Below are positions 18,069-27,152 of a stretch of DNA of 64,000 nt, piece after piece. The stretch covers positions 2,914,001 through 2,978,000 of the forward strand of contig NZ_CP147838.1 in NCBI RefSeq assembly GCF_037338445.1, given 5' to 3'. A model generated the notes under the pieces. It was given only the letters and a program-made list of their open reading frames with translations. It made no database searches and had not been told where the DNA came from. This stretch comes from Salinibaculum sp. SYNS191. Lineage in GTDB: Archaea; Halobacteriota; Halobacteria; Halobacteriales; Haloarculaceae. The translations under genes were made by a program, and so were the position numbers. Position 1 is the first letter of the stretch. Every line of letters starts with the position of its first letter.

Positions 18069-19022
18069 TCACTCACCGGCTTCGACCTGGGTTTCCCACT
18101 CGTCGCTGAAGGTCTCGACGAGGTTCGCTATCTCCGTCACTTTCGCGGTCTGTTCCTGGTTCGCGGCGGCCAGTTCGTCTATCTCGTCGGCCATCGTCCT
18201 GGCGCGGTCGTTGGCCTGGTCGGTCATCGCCGCTACTTCCTCGGTACTGGCGGCTTGCTGGTCCGTCGCGTCCGCTACCTCCTCGATTCCGTCGTTGACT
18301 TCGCTGACGGCTTCGCCGATTTCGTTGAGACTCTCCAGGGCGGTGTCGACCTTCTGCAGCCCGTCGTCGATGCGCTCGTTCGCCCGGTCGATACTGTCGA
18401 CCGTCTCGTCGGTGTTGGACTTGATTCGGTTGGCCATCTCCTCGATGTCGACGGCCTGGTCCTGCGTTTCCTCTGCGAGCGTTTTGATTTCGTCGGCGAC
18501 GACGGCGAACCCTTCACCCGCGTCGCCCGCGCGTGCGGCCTCTATCGACGCGTTCAGCGCGAGCATGTTCGTCTGGTCGGCGATGTCCTGGATGACGGTC
18601 ACGACGTCGTCGATTTTGTCGACGCGCTCCCGGAGTTCGGAGATGTCCGCGGCGACCTCTCCTGCCGCGTCGTCGACTGCGTCCATCGAGTCGATGGCGT
18701 CGTTCGCGGCCTTTTGGCTCTCCTCGGCGAGTTCGCGCGCTTTCCGGCTTTCGGCCCGGACCTGGTCTGCACTCGACGCGATCTCTTCGACCGTGGCGCT
18801 CAAGTCCGAAATCTCCTCGGCCACCTCGGCCATGTTGTCGGCCTGCTCGGCTGCGACACCGTTGATTTCGTCGGTGCTGTCCGAAATCTGTTCTGCCGCA
18901 GATGCCAGTTCTTGCGTCGAACTTTGCAGTTCCAATAGTCTATCCTTCTCGATGACGACTTTGTCAGATTCAACGGCTGATGATTGGTCAACTGTACTGG
19001 TTTGCTGGGGTTCTGACGACAT
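18069..19022 (-). CDS. Soluble methyl-accepting chemotaxis transducer
   Basis: A 317-residue protein made almost entirely of long heptad-repeat helices. The hairpin tip that contacts CheW/CheA is intact ([20 protein letters not shown], then [17 protein letters not shown]). There are no membrane helices and no PAS, GAF or globin module: only about 30 residues precede the coiled coil. It is therefore a cytoplasmic Htr with no evident sensor domain and must take its signal from a partner or from cell energetics. It is coupled to cheW downstream; the HTH gene at 19158 is upstream in the same direction. Confidence 0.93.
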   Translation of the reverse strand: MSSEPQQTSTVDQSSAVESDKVVIEKDRLLELQSSTQELASAAEQISDSTDEINGVAAEQADNMAEVAEEISDLSATVEEIASSADQVRAESRKARELAEESQKAANDAIDSMDAVDDAAGEVAADISELRERVDKIDDVVTVIQDIADQTNMLALNASIEAARAGDAGEGFAVVADEIKTLAEETQDQAVDIEEMANRIKSNTDETVDSIDRANERIDDGLQKVDTALESLNEIGEAVSEVNDGIEEVADATDQQAASTEEVAAMTDQANDRARTMADEIDELAAANQEQTAKVTEIANLVETFSDEWETQVEAGE

Positions 19023-19157
19023 GCAGTCTATTCGTTTGAGACATGACAGTTAAAGCTTCATCCGCAATTTTCACAAATACGAGTTGCAGTACAAGTGCCT
19101 GGAAACCTTTTTCGCGGTCGGGGAATTTGGTTTCTGTGAAAATCAAATCGTTCTCTT

Positions 19158-19877
19158 TCATTCGACCGTCTTCTCTGACTCGTACTCTACCATCGGATTG
19201 ACCAACCGAAGGCACCGCTCCGGGAAGGATGGCACGACGAGGTCCGTCTGTGCATCCATCGTGACGACAACACACTGTTCGGTTTCGGGAACGAGTACCA
19301 ACACGAATACGTCGTCGAACCCGTACAGCTGGAATCGCTTCTCTCCGACGATGTCTATTCGCTCCTGAACACGCTCCCACACCATCGACGACGCGACCAG
19401 TATCGACTGCCTGTACTCCTCGTCCTCCTCGAACCGCTGCCGCAATTTTCCGTTGGGATGGCAAATCTCCAGGTCACGACCGTGAAAGCAAATCAGCCCG
19501 TGGAGAGACTCTCCGATGGAATCCTGGAGGAAGGTCAGAAGGCCCTGGTAGGAAAATTCGGACTCGGAGACAGACGTGTAACTCTCGACCTGGTCCACCG
19601 TGAAAATGAGGTCCACGATTTCGACACCTTCCTGTGTCAGGTCGTGCAGGCGGTTTTGCGACTGGTCGTCCGGAACCAGGAGCATCACCAGATTCTCCTC
19701 CCGTAGCTGGGAGAGCGCTCGCGAAACGTCAGAGAGCGAAAGCGACGTTTCCTCGACGATCTGTGATGGTGCGGCCGGTCCCTGTTTGTACAGCTCCTGC
19801 AGACAGATCGTTCGATGTTGGGAGCGCGAAACAAATCCAATCTTTTCGACCGAGATGTTCGACCTATCCGTCGGCAT
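19158..19877 (-). CDS. Winged-helix regulator with a novel C-terminal domain
   Basis: A 239-residue protein. Residues about 15-90 form a MarR/ArsR-like winged helix (RTICLQELYKQGPAAPSQIV, then SLSLSDVSRALSQLREENLV, wing around DDQSQNRLHDLT). Residues about 110-235 form an alpha/beta domain (HGLICFHGRDLEICHPNGKL; KRFQLYGFDDVFVLVLVPET; QCVVVTMDAQTDLVVPSFPE) that I cannot assign; its pattern suggests a PAS/roadblock-like sensory fold. The ATG at 19877 is preferred to the longer frame because that extension is unlike the rest. It is 135 bases upstream of the transducer gene in the same direction and may regulate or signal with it. Confidence 0.78.
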   Translation of the reverse strand: MPTDRSNISVEKIGFVSRSQHRTICLQELYKQGPAAPSQIVEETSLSLSDVSRALSQLREENLVMLLVPDDQSQNRLHDLTQEGVEIVDLIFTVDQVESYTSVSESEFSYQGLLTFLQDSIGESLHGLICFHGRDLEICHPNGKLRQRFEEDEEYRQSILVASSMVWERVQERIDIVGEKRFQLYGFDDVFVLVLVPETEQCVVVTMDAQTDLVVPSFPERCLRLVNPMVEYESEKTVE

Positions 19878-20177
19878 CTGCCTCTGGCCAGCGATACTCA
19901 CTCCACTCGGTGTCGGTCCCGACGCGACTGCCACACTCGCGGCGCGGATGCGTGCGCGAATCTGCGTTCATTCCAGTCTCTACACGTTCAATACGGTTGG
20001 TGGCCTAACAATTCAGGGGTTGAAATCTCTCGGTGGCCGGCGCACGTGCGGTGGATAAATCAACCGGCGAGCGTACCTGCTCTCTCGCACCGGATTGCGA
20101 CTTCGATGCCGGGGCGACGAGGGGCCCTGTCCACCCGCTCCACGGGCGCTAGACGCGGCCGCCGTGGAGAGTCGCCC
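19878..20177. other. Intergenic region, no gene seen
   Basis: Three hundred bases between the end of an aldehyde dehydrogenase gene and the start of the winged-helix gene, both on the minus strand. It should hold the promoter of the latter, but no strong TATA box or repeat stands out. Confidence 0.4.
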
Positions 20178-21707
20178 TCACCCGAGGTTGATGTTGATGG
20201 CCTTCGTCTGCGTGAATTCGTCGAGGGCCTCCTTCGCGTTCTCGCGGCCGGTCCCGGACTGTTTGTAGCCGCCGAAGGGCTGGCCCGCCGACACGTCGTT
20301 GTAGTGGTTCACCCACACCACGCCGGCTTCGAGGCGACGGGCGGTCCGGAGCGCCTTCGTGACGTCGCTGGCGATGACGCCGGCGGCGAGGCCGTAGTCC
20401 ACGTCGTTGGCCCGCTCGACGACTTCGTCCTCGTCGCTCCAGGAGAACGTCTCGAGTACTGGCCCGAAGATTTCCTCCTGGACGGAGGGGTGGTCGTGGT
20501 CGATGTCGTCGATGACGGTGGGCTCGTAGAAGGCACCGCTCTCCAGCGCGTCGTCGTCGGGGACGCCACCACCGGCACGGATCGTCGCGCCGCTGTCTTT
20601 CGCCGCTTCGACGTACTCGCTGGTCCGCTGGACCTGCTCCGAGGAGACTTTCGGCCCCATGTCCGTCGCTTCGAGCAGCGGGTCGCCGACGGTCATGCCG
20701 GCCGTGGCACCGGTCAACGCGTCCAGCAACTCGTCTTCGATGTCCTCGTGGACGAACAACCGCGAGCCCGCGGCACAGCACTCGCCCTTGTTGAAGAAGA
20801 TCGCCATCATCGCCGCCTCGACCGCTTCCTCGATGTCGGCGTCGGGATAGATGATGACCGGACTCTTGCCACCGAGTTCGAGCGTCGTCTTCTTGATGTC
20901 CTCGGCGGAGTTGCGGATGATCTCCTGGCCGACCTCGGTCGACCCGGTAAAGGAGATCTTCGGGACGTCGTCGTGCGTCGAGAGTGGCTCGCCCGCGTCC
21001 TCACCGTAGCCAGTCACGACGTTGATGACGCCGTCGGGGACGACGTCGTCGGCCAGTTCCATCAGCTTGAGTGTCGAGAGCGGGGTCTCCTCGGAGGGCT
21101 TGAGGACGACCGTATTCCCGGCAGCGATGGCCGGACCGAGCTTCCAGACTGCGATGAGCAGCGGGAAGTTCCAGGGGACGATAGCGCCGACGACGCCGTA
21201 GGGTTCCTTGACTGTGAGGACCTGCTTCTCCCGCTCGAAGAGGTCGTTCACCTGCCGGGTCTCGCCGTTGACGTTGCGGGCGGCCGCGGCGTAGTAGGTG
21301 AGATGGTCGATTACCAGGCCCATGTCACCCATCGCCTCGGTGATGGTCTTGCCAGTATCGAGGACTTCGAGCGTGGCGAGCGTCTCCTGGTGTTCCTCGA
21401 CGGTGGCTGCGAGTTCCGAGAGGACGCGCTGTCGTTCTCCGGGGGAGGCAGAGCCCCAGTCCTCGAACGCGCGCTGGGCTGCCTCGACTGCCCGGTCGAC
21501 GTCTGTTGCGTTCCCCGCCGGTACTTCAGCCAGGGCCTCGCCGGTGGTCGGGTCCCGTGTTTCGATGGTCTCGGTGCTGTCACCGGGGACGAACTCGCCC
21601 CCGATGTAGTGGCCGAGGTGGTCCGGGACCGCCTCCGCTGCTGCACCGCGGTGTCGCTCTTTGATTTCACTCTCCGTCTGGGCCGAACTGTCACTGGATG
21701 CGCTCAT
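20178..21707 (-). CDS. NAD(P)-dependent aldehyde dehydrogenase
   Basis: A 509-residue ALDH-superfamily enzyme oxidising an aldehyde to a carboxylate in the cytoplasm. Catalytic features are intact: the oxyanion Asn in IVPWNFPLLIAVWKLGPA, the nucleotide loop FTGSTEVGQEI, the general-base Glu in LELGGKSP, the nucleophile Cys in NKGECCAAGSRLF, and EIFGPVLETF with the late NHYNDVSAGQPFGGYKQSG. The overall pattern is nearest to betaine-, retinal- or phenylacetaldehyde-type dehydrogenases. The ATG at 21707 is preferred to 21725. It diverges from the HTH gene at 21981, and a second, clearly paralogous dehydrogenase follows at 22727. Confidence 0.94.
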   Translation of the reverse strand: MSASSDSSAQTESEIKERHRGAAAEAVPDHLGHYIGGEFVPGDSTETIETRDPTTGEALAEVPAGNATDVDRAVEAAQRAFEDWGSASPGERQRVLSELAATVEEHQETLATLEVLDTGKTITEAMGDMGLVIDHLTYYAAAARNVNGETRQVNDLFEREKQVLTVKEPYGVVGAIVPWNFPLLIAVWKLGPAIAAGNTVVLKPSEETPLSTLKLMELADDVVPDGVINVVTGYGEDAGEPLSTHDDVPKISFTGSTEVGQEIIRNSAEDIKKTTLELGGKSPVIIYPDADIEEAVEAAMMAIFFNKGECCAAGSRLFVHEDIEDELLDALTGATAGMTVGDPLLEATDMGPKVSSEQVQRTSEYVEAAKDSGATIRAGGGVPDDDALESGAFYEPTVIDDIDHDHPSVQEEIFGPVLETFSWSDEDEVVERANDVDYGLAAGVIASDVTKALRTARRLEAGVVWVNHYNDVSAGQPFGGYKQSGTGRENAKEALDEFTQTKAININLG

Positions 21708-21785
21708 CGTGGAAGACAGTGGCAAGCTACTCTATGACACAATAAATAATTAATTGAATCTGCATTATGGATTAACCTCTAAGTC

Positions 21786-21807
21786 GATTATAGAGGATAC
21801 TATAATC
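21786..21807. promoter_or_regulatory. Inverted repeat between divergent dehydrogenase and HTH genes
   Basis: GATTATAG, six bases, then CTATAATC: a perfect 8-bp inverted repeat. It lies about 79 bases upstream of the dehydrogenase ATG and 174 bases upstream of the HTH gene, so it could be an operator controlling both. The HTH protein at 21981-22574 is the obvious candidate regulator, which is inference. Confidence 0.5.
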
Positions 21808-21980
21808 TCAACTCGCTCTGGCCACCAATGATATCATCCGAAATCGCGAATTTGCGGCTGGTACAGACTCCCTGAGCGGGTGAGATGGCGCGAGAGGGTT
21901 GCTACGCGTCGATAATCCGATGCGTTTCTATTGGCGAACATTTATTGTACTTGCCGAACCAGATTCTCGTACCACTCACA

Positions 21981-22574
21981 ATGTTCAGCGGGAACGATTT
22001 CGAATTCAATCTCTCGGCGAGGGACGTCGCTATTCTCAAAGCCCGGGTGAAATATCCCGAGAAACCCGTCAGTGAACTTCGAGACATCCTCGAAGCGGAG
22101 TTCGGAATCTCACTCTCTCACAACCGGGTCAACGAGATTCTCAACGAGATGAAAGCCGAGGACATCTTCTCGATGCAGGCAGTTCCGAACCGGAACATCT
22201 TCGAGTACTATCTCTTTCAGGTCGCCTTTCACTACTCCAACTTCGACGAGAACTGGGAGCGCTGTTACAAGAAGTTGCTCGACGACCCCCACGTCGTGAT
22301 GTTCTGTAGCGCGGACGACTACCACGAGTGGCAGTTCGTCGCCCAGTTCGCCTCGCCGGACCACAGCGAGGAGTGGCGCCACGAATTCGTCAAGGAGTAC
22401 GGCGAGTTCATCGCCCAGATCGACAAGACGGCGTTCCCGACCGTCCACAAGTTCGAGACGGCGGCAGCGGTCTTCGACGACCTCCTCCACGAGATGGACG
22501 GCGAAGAGTTCCTGGAGAAGGCCCACCGCGTCGACGGCCAGGACGCGACCGACCGCGTCTCCATCAATCAGTGA
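21981..22574 (+). CDS. Helix-turn-helix regulator of the aldehyde dehydrogenase cluster
   Basis: A 197-residue acidic protein with an N-terminal Lrp/ArsR-like DNA-binding region (DVAILKARVKYPEKPVSELR; SLSHNRVNEILNEMKAED) and a C-terminal helical domain of about 120 residues (PNRNIFEYYLFQVAFHYSNF; VVMFCSADDYHEWQFVAQFA; HEFVKEYGEFIAQIDK) that is not a standard ligand domain I can name. The ATG at 21981 is favoured because a TATA-like ATTTATTG lies at about 21940. It sits between two aldehyde dehydrogenase genes, one divergent and one downstream, so it likely regulates them. Confidence 0.8.
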   Translation: MFSGNDFEFNLSARDVAILKARVKYPEKPVSELRDILEAEFGISLSHNRVNEILNEMKAEDIFSMQAVPNRNIFEYYLFQVAFHYSNFDENWERCYKKLLDDPHVVMFCSADDYHEWQFVAQFASPDHSEEWRHEFVKEYGEFIAQIDKTAFPTVHKFETAAAVFDDLLHEMDGEEFLEKAHRVDGQDATDRVSINQ

Positions 22575-22726
22575 CGCCGGGTCCCGCCTCGCCAGCCGAA
22601 CGACTCAGCTTCTGCACGTGATTTCGCCCAAACAGGTGAAATACTTATTCTGGTCCGCCCCACAGTGACTGTGTACATGAGACGCATGGTCCTCGCTGTC
22701 ACGGCACGCCCCACTGGTTGATTCAC

Positions 22727-24241
22727 ATGACCTCGAACTCGCCGACCGACCTCGACCGCGTTCGCACACGCCACAGGGACCTCGCTTCGCGCTTGCTGCC
22801 GGGGGGGCCTCTCGAACACTACGTGGGCGGTGAGTGGATACGCGGGACGGCCGACGACACGTTCACGTCGGTGAACCCGACCACGGGAGACCCGCTCGTC
22901 ACCGTCCACGAGGGAACGAAGACGGAGGTCGACCGGGCAGTCGAGGCGGCGTGGGACGCCTTCGACGACCACTGGTGGGACTCGACACCGGCCGACCGGC
23001 AGCGACTCCTCCAGCAGATGGCGAACCGGCTGGAGAGAGAGGCGGAGAAATTCGCCCAGATAGAGGTCCTCGACAACGGGAAGCCGATTACCGAAGCGCG
23101 GCAGGACATCGACCTGGCGATAGACCACCTCCGGTACTTCGCGGGCGCTGCCCGGAACCTGGAGGGGAAGACGGTGCCCCACGGCGACCTCCACATTCAG
23201 ACGGTTCGCGAACCCTACGGCGTCGTCGGACAGATCGTCCCCTGGAACTTCCCGCTCCTGCTCGCGGTCTGGAAGCTCGCGCCGGCACTCGCCGCGGGCA
23301 ATACGGTCGTCCTCAAACCCGCCGAGCAGACGCCGGTGTCGTTGCTCACGTACGTCCGGGAGATAGAGGACATCCTGCCCGAGGGCGTCGTCAACGTCGT
23401 CACCGGGTTCGGACCGGAGACGGGGGCTCCGCTTGTCTCGCACGACCGGGTCCCGAAAATCGCGTTCACGGGCTCGACGGAGGTCGGCCGTGGCGTGATG
23501 AAGGCTGCGGCGAACACCATCAGCGACATCACGCTCGAACTCGGCGGGAAGAGCCCGCTCGTCGTCGCCCCCGACGCGGACCCGGAGCGTGCGGCCGAGA
23601 CGGCAGTCGACGCGATGTTCTTCAACGGCGGCGAGTGCTGCAGCGCGGGCACACGGCTGTTCGTCCACGAGTCGACCGCGGAGGAGTTCGTCCCCGCGTT
23701 TCTGGACCGCGTCAGGAACCTCCAGATGGGTGACCCCCTTGACGAAGCGACCGATATCGGCCCGCAGGTGAGCCGTGCCGAGGTCGAGAAGACGCTACAC
23801 TACGTCACGCTGGCCCGCGAGTCCGAGGCGCGAATCCTGACGGGCGGCGGCACGGTCGAAGAGGGCCTCCTGGCCGAGGGCTGCTTCGTCGAACCGACGG
23901 TCGTCGCGGACGTCGCCGTCGACAGCCCCGTCGTCCAGCAGGAGATATTCGGTCCCGTCGAGGTGCTCATCGAGTGGGACGACTACGAGGCGATGATCGC
24001 GGAGGCCAACGACGTCGATTACGGCCTGGCCGCCGGGGTGGTCACGAACGACCTCTCCTTCGCCCACAGGATATCCAGGGACCTGAAGGCGGGGAACGTC
24101 TGGGTCAACACGTTCAATCGCCTGCCGCCCGGCCAGCCCTTCGGCGGCTACAAACAGTCGGGTATCGGGCGGGAGGGGGCCATGGAGACGCTCCACGAGT
24201 ACACCCAGACGAAGTCGGTGACGATGGCGTTCGAGGAGTGA
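22727..24241 (+). CDS. NAD(P)-dependent aldehyde dehydrogenase
   Basis: A 504-residue paralogue of the dehydrogenase at 20178-21707. Conserved sites are IVPWNFPLLLAVWKLAPALA, FTGSTEVGRGVM, the Glu in LELGGKSPLV, the catalytic Cys in NGGECCSAGTRLFVHE, EIFGPVEVLIEW and PPGQPFGGYKQSGIGREGAM. All catalytic residues are present. ATG at 22727 is preferred over the TTG at 22718. It follows the HTH regulator by about 150 bases with its own TATA-like element (AATACTTATTC) and is convergent with the exported protein at 24251-26179. Two dehydrogenases of the same subclass suggest related but distinct aldehyde substrates. Confidence 0.94.
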   Translation: MTSNSPTDLDRVRTRHRDLASRLLPGGPLEHYVGGEWIRGTADDTFTSVNPTTGDPLVTVHEGTKTEVDRAVEAAWDAFDDHWWDSTPADRQRLLQQMANRLEREAEKFAQIEVLDNGKPITEARQDIDLAIDHLRYFAGAARNLEGKTVPHGDLHIQTVREPYGVVGQIVPWNFPLLLAVWKLAPALAAGNTVVLKPAEQTPVSLLTYVREIEDILPEGVVNVVTGFGPETGAPLVSHDRVPKIAFTGSTEVGRGVMKAAANTISDITLELGGKSPLVVAPDADPERAAETAVDAMFFNGGECCSAGTRLFVHESTAEEFVPAFLDRVRNLQMGDPLDEATDIGPQVSRAEVEKTLHYVTLARESEARILTGGGTVEEGLLAEGCFVEPTVVADVAVDSPVVQQEIFGPVEVLIEWDDYEAMIAEANDVDYGLAAGVVTNDLSFAHRISRDLKAGNVWVNTFNRLPPGQPFGGYKQSGIGREGAMETLHEYTQTKSVTMAFEE

Positions 24242-24250
24242 GGAGACCGG

Positions 24251-26179
24251 TCAGTAGCCGCTGAGCGTGAACTCCCCCATCTGGGTGTAGGTCGTCATGC
24301 CAGAGGAGTGGGGCACTTCGTCGGTGCGACCCTCCATGAGGAGCCAGAAGATGACCTGCTCGCCCTGGATGGGTTCGCCGTCGACGTACTGGGCGGGATG
24401 GTAGAACCCCAGTTCCGCCTCCGGGTTGAGGACGCGCAGCGCTTCGCCGATTTCGCCCTCCTTCGGTCGGACCACGACGACCTCTTTCATGTCGTCGAGG
24501 GGGATGTCGATGGTCTCCGGTCCGTTCGGGTTCGTAAAGCGGACCATCTTCTCCTCGTCGCCCTGGAGGTAGAACTCCGACTCGGGCGTCTGCCACTGGT
24601 CGCCGTCGAACACCTTCGTCTCGACGCCGTTCGTCGTGCCCGGCGTCGGCTTCGTCATCCAGTTCTCCAGGTAGTACTGGGCGGGCCCGTCGTTCTCGCG
24701 CTCGCGGTAGGAGTAGAACTCAGTCACGTAACCGGGGCCCTGGCGCTGCCAGACGGGCATGAAGACGCCGTCCTCGTAGAACTGGTAGTTGATGTAGTAG
24801 TTGTACGGCGCGAAGCGGTGTCCGGAGTGGAAGTCACGCGCATTCTGGACGGCGCCGGTGTGGTAGTGCGTGCGGATGTTGAACCCGCCCGGGCGCGAGG
24901 CAGTCGACGGGTACTCCGTCTTTCCGAGGACGCCCGGGCCACCGAGGCTGAGGCTGTGGATGTCCCAGTAGAGGAGTTCGCCGCTGAACACCGGGTCGTC
25001 GTCGGGGAACATGAATTCCAGCGTGTTGCGTCCGTTGCGCTCGGGCAGGTCGTACCCGGTGGAGGTGCTGAACGGCGCAGTGAGCGAGAACACCGGCTTG
25101 CCGTTGAAGTTCGCGCTGACCTCTGCACCGACGGTCCGCGGTCCGGACCACTCGACGGTCCAGCCCGACTGCTCTATCGTGTTCGGCGGCTCCTCGATGC
25201 GGTGGTAGCCGTTGGGGGCCGTAATCTGTGGGCGCTGCATCATCGGCGGTTCGGGCACCTCGCCGAGCACCGACTCGCCGGGCGGGTTCGTGTTCCGGGC
25301 CATCTGCTGTGGCGGGTGCTCGACGAAGTCCTCGACGATGTTGACGTCGAGCAGTTCGAGTTCGTCCCCGCCGACGTAGATGAAGCCGCTGACGACGAAG
25401 AGCTGGTCGCCGTCCCACACGTAGTAGATGACGTTCGAGACGTCGCCGTGGGGATAGTCGGCGTACGCGGTGATGATTTCCGCGGCCTTGACCATCGGAT
25501 ACCACTCGTTGCCGTCGAGGTACTGTGTGACCTCGTCGTGGCCGAGGACGAACTCGTGGCGGGACGGGCCGGGTTCGTCACCGTAACTGCGCGTCCAGGT
25601 GACGTCGCTCGGCTCGGTAATTTTCAGCGCGACGAGGTCGTCGGTCTGGCGGTCGACGAGCCCGTAGGCGACCTGCCGGTCCGTCGCGGTGACCTCGAAG
25701 TTCCCGGTCTCTGGCCCGCCCTCGACGCTCATCCCCGTCGTCCCCTGGATGCTTATCGCGTCGAGACGGTTGGTCAGCGGGTCGTAGGCCTCGAAGGAGG
25801 CGACCCAGTCGCTCGCGAGGTCGTTGACTGCGGGGTCGGCAACCAGCGCCTCGACGGCCTGTCGCTTGCGATAGGACCACAGTTCCTGGAAGGCGAAGTC
25901 GCTGACGTCCCGCGGTCCAACTCGGCGTGCGGACGTGATTCGCTCGCTCGGCTCCGGCGGGTCCGAGGGCTCCTCGGGGGTCTCCGTCGCCGTTTCGGTC
26001 GCCGTGGCAGTGGCCGTCGCCGTCTCGGCCTCTGTTTCGGTCGCCCCGGCCGTCGGGGTGGAGTCGCCCCCGAACATCCCGCAGCCGGCAAGTCCGGCCC
26101 CCGCTGCCGCACTCATGGCGGCCACGAACTGTCTGCGGGTAGTCTCTTTGAGTTGCGTACGTACGTCTTCGTCTGACAT
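24251..26179 (-). CDS. Tat-exported lipoprotein, weakly copper-amine-oxidase-like
   Basis: A 642-residue exported protein: twin-arginine RRQFVAA, lipobox LAGC at Cys33, then a Thr/Ala/Glu-rich linker (about 45-70). The rest is rich in aromatic residues and beta strands. Around residues 438-470 it has a histidine cluster (THYHTG; DFHSGHRFAP) directly followed by PYNYYINYQFYEDGVFMP, which can be lined up with the NYDY...FYxDG strand that carries the quinone-forming Tyr of copper amine oxidases (here Tyr459). The last residues (FWLLMEGRTDEVP) also recall the amine-oxidase end, but the usual HxH after the Tyr and the third copper His are not evident. I therefore call it a divergent relative at best. 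Starts at 26191 and 26209 are possible. Aldehyde dehydrogenases and a blue copper protein are neighbours. Confidence 0.72.
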   Translation of the reverse strand: MSDEDVRTQLKETTRRQFVAAMSAAAGAGLAGCGMFGGDSTPTAGATETEAETATATATATETATETPEEPSDPPEPSERITSARRVGPRDVSDFAFQELWSYRKRQAVEALVADPAVNDLASDWVASFEAYDPLTNRLDAISIQGTTGMSVEGGPETGNFEVTATDRQVAYGLVDRQTDDLVALKITEPSDVTWTRSYGDEPGPSRHEFVLGHDEVTQYLDGNEWYPMVKAAEIITAYADYPHGDVSNVIYYVWDGDQLFVVSGFIYVGGDELELLDVNIVEDFVEHPPQQMARNTNPPGESVLGEVPEPPMMQRPQITAPNGYHRIEEPPNTIEQSGWTVEWSGPRTVGAEVSANFNGKPVFSLTAPFSTSTGYDLPERNGRNTLEFMFPDDDPVFSGELLYWDIHSLSLGGPGVLGKTEYPSTASRPGGFNIRTHYHTGAVQNARDFHSGHRFAPYNYYINYQFYEDGVFMPVWQRQGPGYVTEFYSYRERENDGPAQYYLENWMTKPTPGTTNGVETKVFDGDQWQTPESEFYLQGDEEKMVRFTNPNGPETIDIPLDDMKEVVVVRPKEGEIGEALRVLNPEAELGFYHPAQYVDGEPIQGEQVIFWLLMEGRTDEVPHSSGMTTYTQMGEFTLSGY

Positions 26180-26511
26180 GGCTTGACACATTATGATATC
26201 ACCTTTCACTTATAAATTGGGGTTATTATTGAATTTCATCTCCGATGTCACGACGGCTAGGGCGGCGAGGTATTGGCGCGTGTTGCTGGCTACTGGTGGT
26301 TCCACGGCCCGAACTCGCGCCCTCTCGTCTCGATCTGCGCCCGGATCTGCGACCGACCGGTTCGAACCAGCGACAGTATAAATAGGGGTTGCCCGTTTCA
26401 GGACAGCCACATAGACGTATTTTATAATCCAAAAGCTGGATTTCATCTCATAGTATAATTCCATCTCCAAAAACTATTTCATGCGGGCTCAGACACATAG
26501 GAACTGTTCAC
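26180..26511. other. Divergent promoter region, no gene seen
   Basis: This 332-base gap separates two divergent exported-protein genes. On the minus strand AATTTATAAG at about 26209-26219 is a TATA-like box for the oxidase-like gene. On the plus strand AGTATAAATAGG (about 26375) and AGTATAATT (about 26453) are candidate promoters for the halocyanin gene. No open frame of convincing composition exists. Confidence 0.5.
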
Positions 26512-27048
26512 ATGAGTCAACGACTCTCGCGTCGTGCCCTGCTTCGAACGACCGGTGCCGTCGTTCTCGCGGGTACCGTGGCGGGCTGTAGCGGCGGTGA
26601 CTCTCCCTCGGGTGACGGGGGAGACCAGTCGACGGCGACGGACACCCCGACGAATACGCCGACTGCCACGGCGACCGAAACCAGCACCGAGTCGGGTGGG
26701 ACGTCTATCGAGGAGTTCCTCTCCAACACCGGGAACTTCGACGGCATCCAGGACGAGACCGGCAGCAGCTCCGTCGACGTCGAAGTCGGCACGCAGGGGA
26801 ACGTCGCCTACTACGCCTTCTCCCCGGCAGCGATTCGCATCGACCAGGGAACGACGGTCACCTGGACGTGGACCGGGCAGGGGAGCCAGCACAACGTGGT
26901 GGCGGTGGAAGGCGGAGATTTCGAGAGCGAGCTAAAGAGCGAGGCCGGGGCCACCTTCGAGCACACGTTCGAGGAGCCCGGGACGGTGCTGTACGTCTGT
27001 GTCCCCCACGAGGGGACGGGGATGAAGGGCGCTGTCGTCGTCGAGTAG
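26512..27048 (+). CDS. Halocyanin-type blue copper lipoprotein
   Basis: A 178-residue exported electron carrier. The Tat motif SRRALLR, a hydrophobic stretch and lipobox VAGC indicate a lipid-anchored protein; a Thr-rich linker follows to about residue 65. The cupredoxin domain (about 80-178) has its type-1 copper ligands: His in GSQHNVVAVEGG, then Cys, His and Met in YVCVPHEGTGM. It would carry electrons at the outer face of the membrane. Because it starts about 330 bases from and divergently to an exported oxidase-like protein, it may be its electron partner. Confidence 0.93.
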   Translation: MSQRLSRRALLRTTGAVVLAGTVAGCSGGDSPSGDGGDQSTATDTPTNTPTATATETSTESGGTSIEEFLSNTGNFDGIQDETGSSSVDVEVGTQGNVAYYAFSPAAIRIDQGTTVTWTWTGQGSQHNVVAVEGGDFESELKSEAGATFEHTFEEPGTVLYVCVPHEGTGMKGAVVVE

Positions 27049-27152
27049 TCCACATTCCGCTATCGGGGCAGCGAACGCGTGGTATCGCGTTACACAAAGC
27101 AGTCTTTGAGCTAAACCAGCTATTACCTTCGAGGCGATAGTCATCCGGACTG

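Noticed and set aside
25940..26060. Repetitive GTCGCCGT-like DNA
   Set aside because: It encodes the Thr/Ala linker of a lipoprotein; similar stretches at 30060-30140 and 26630-26700 do the same. Not a satellite or CRISPR repeat.
24308..26176. A 622-residue plus-strand open frame opposite the exported oxidase-like gene
   Set aside because: The minus strand has a Tat signal, lipobox and promoter; the plus frame has none and is Val/Arg/Asp-rich in the way shadows are.
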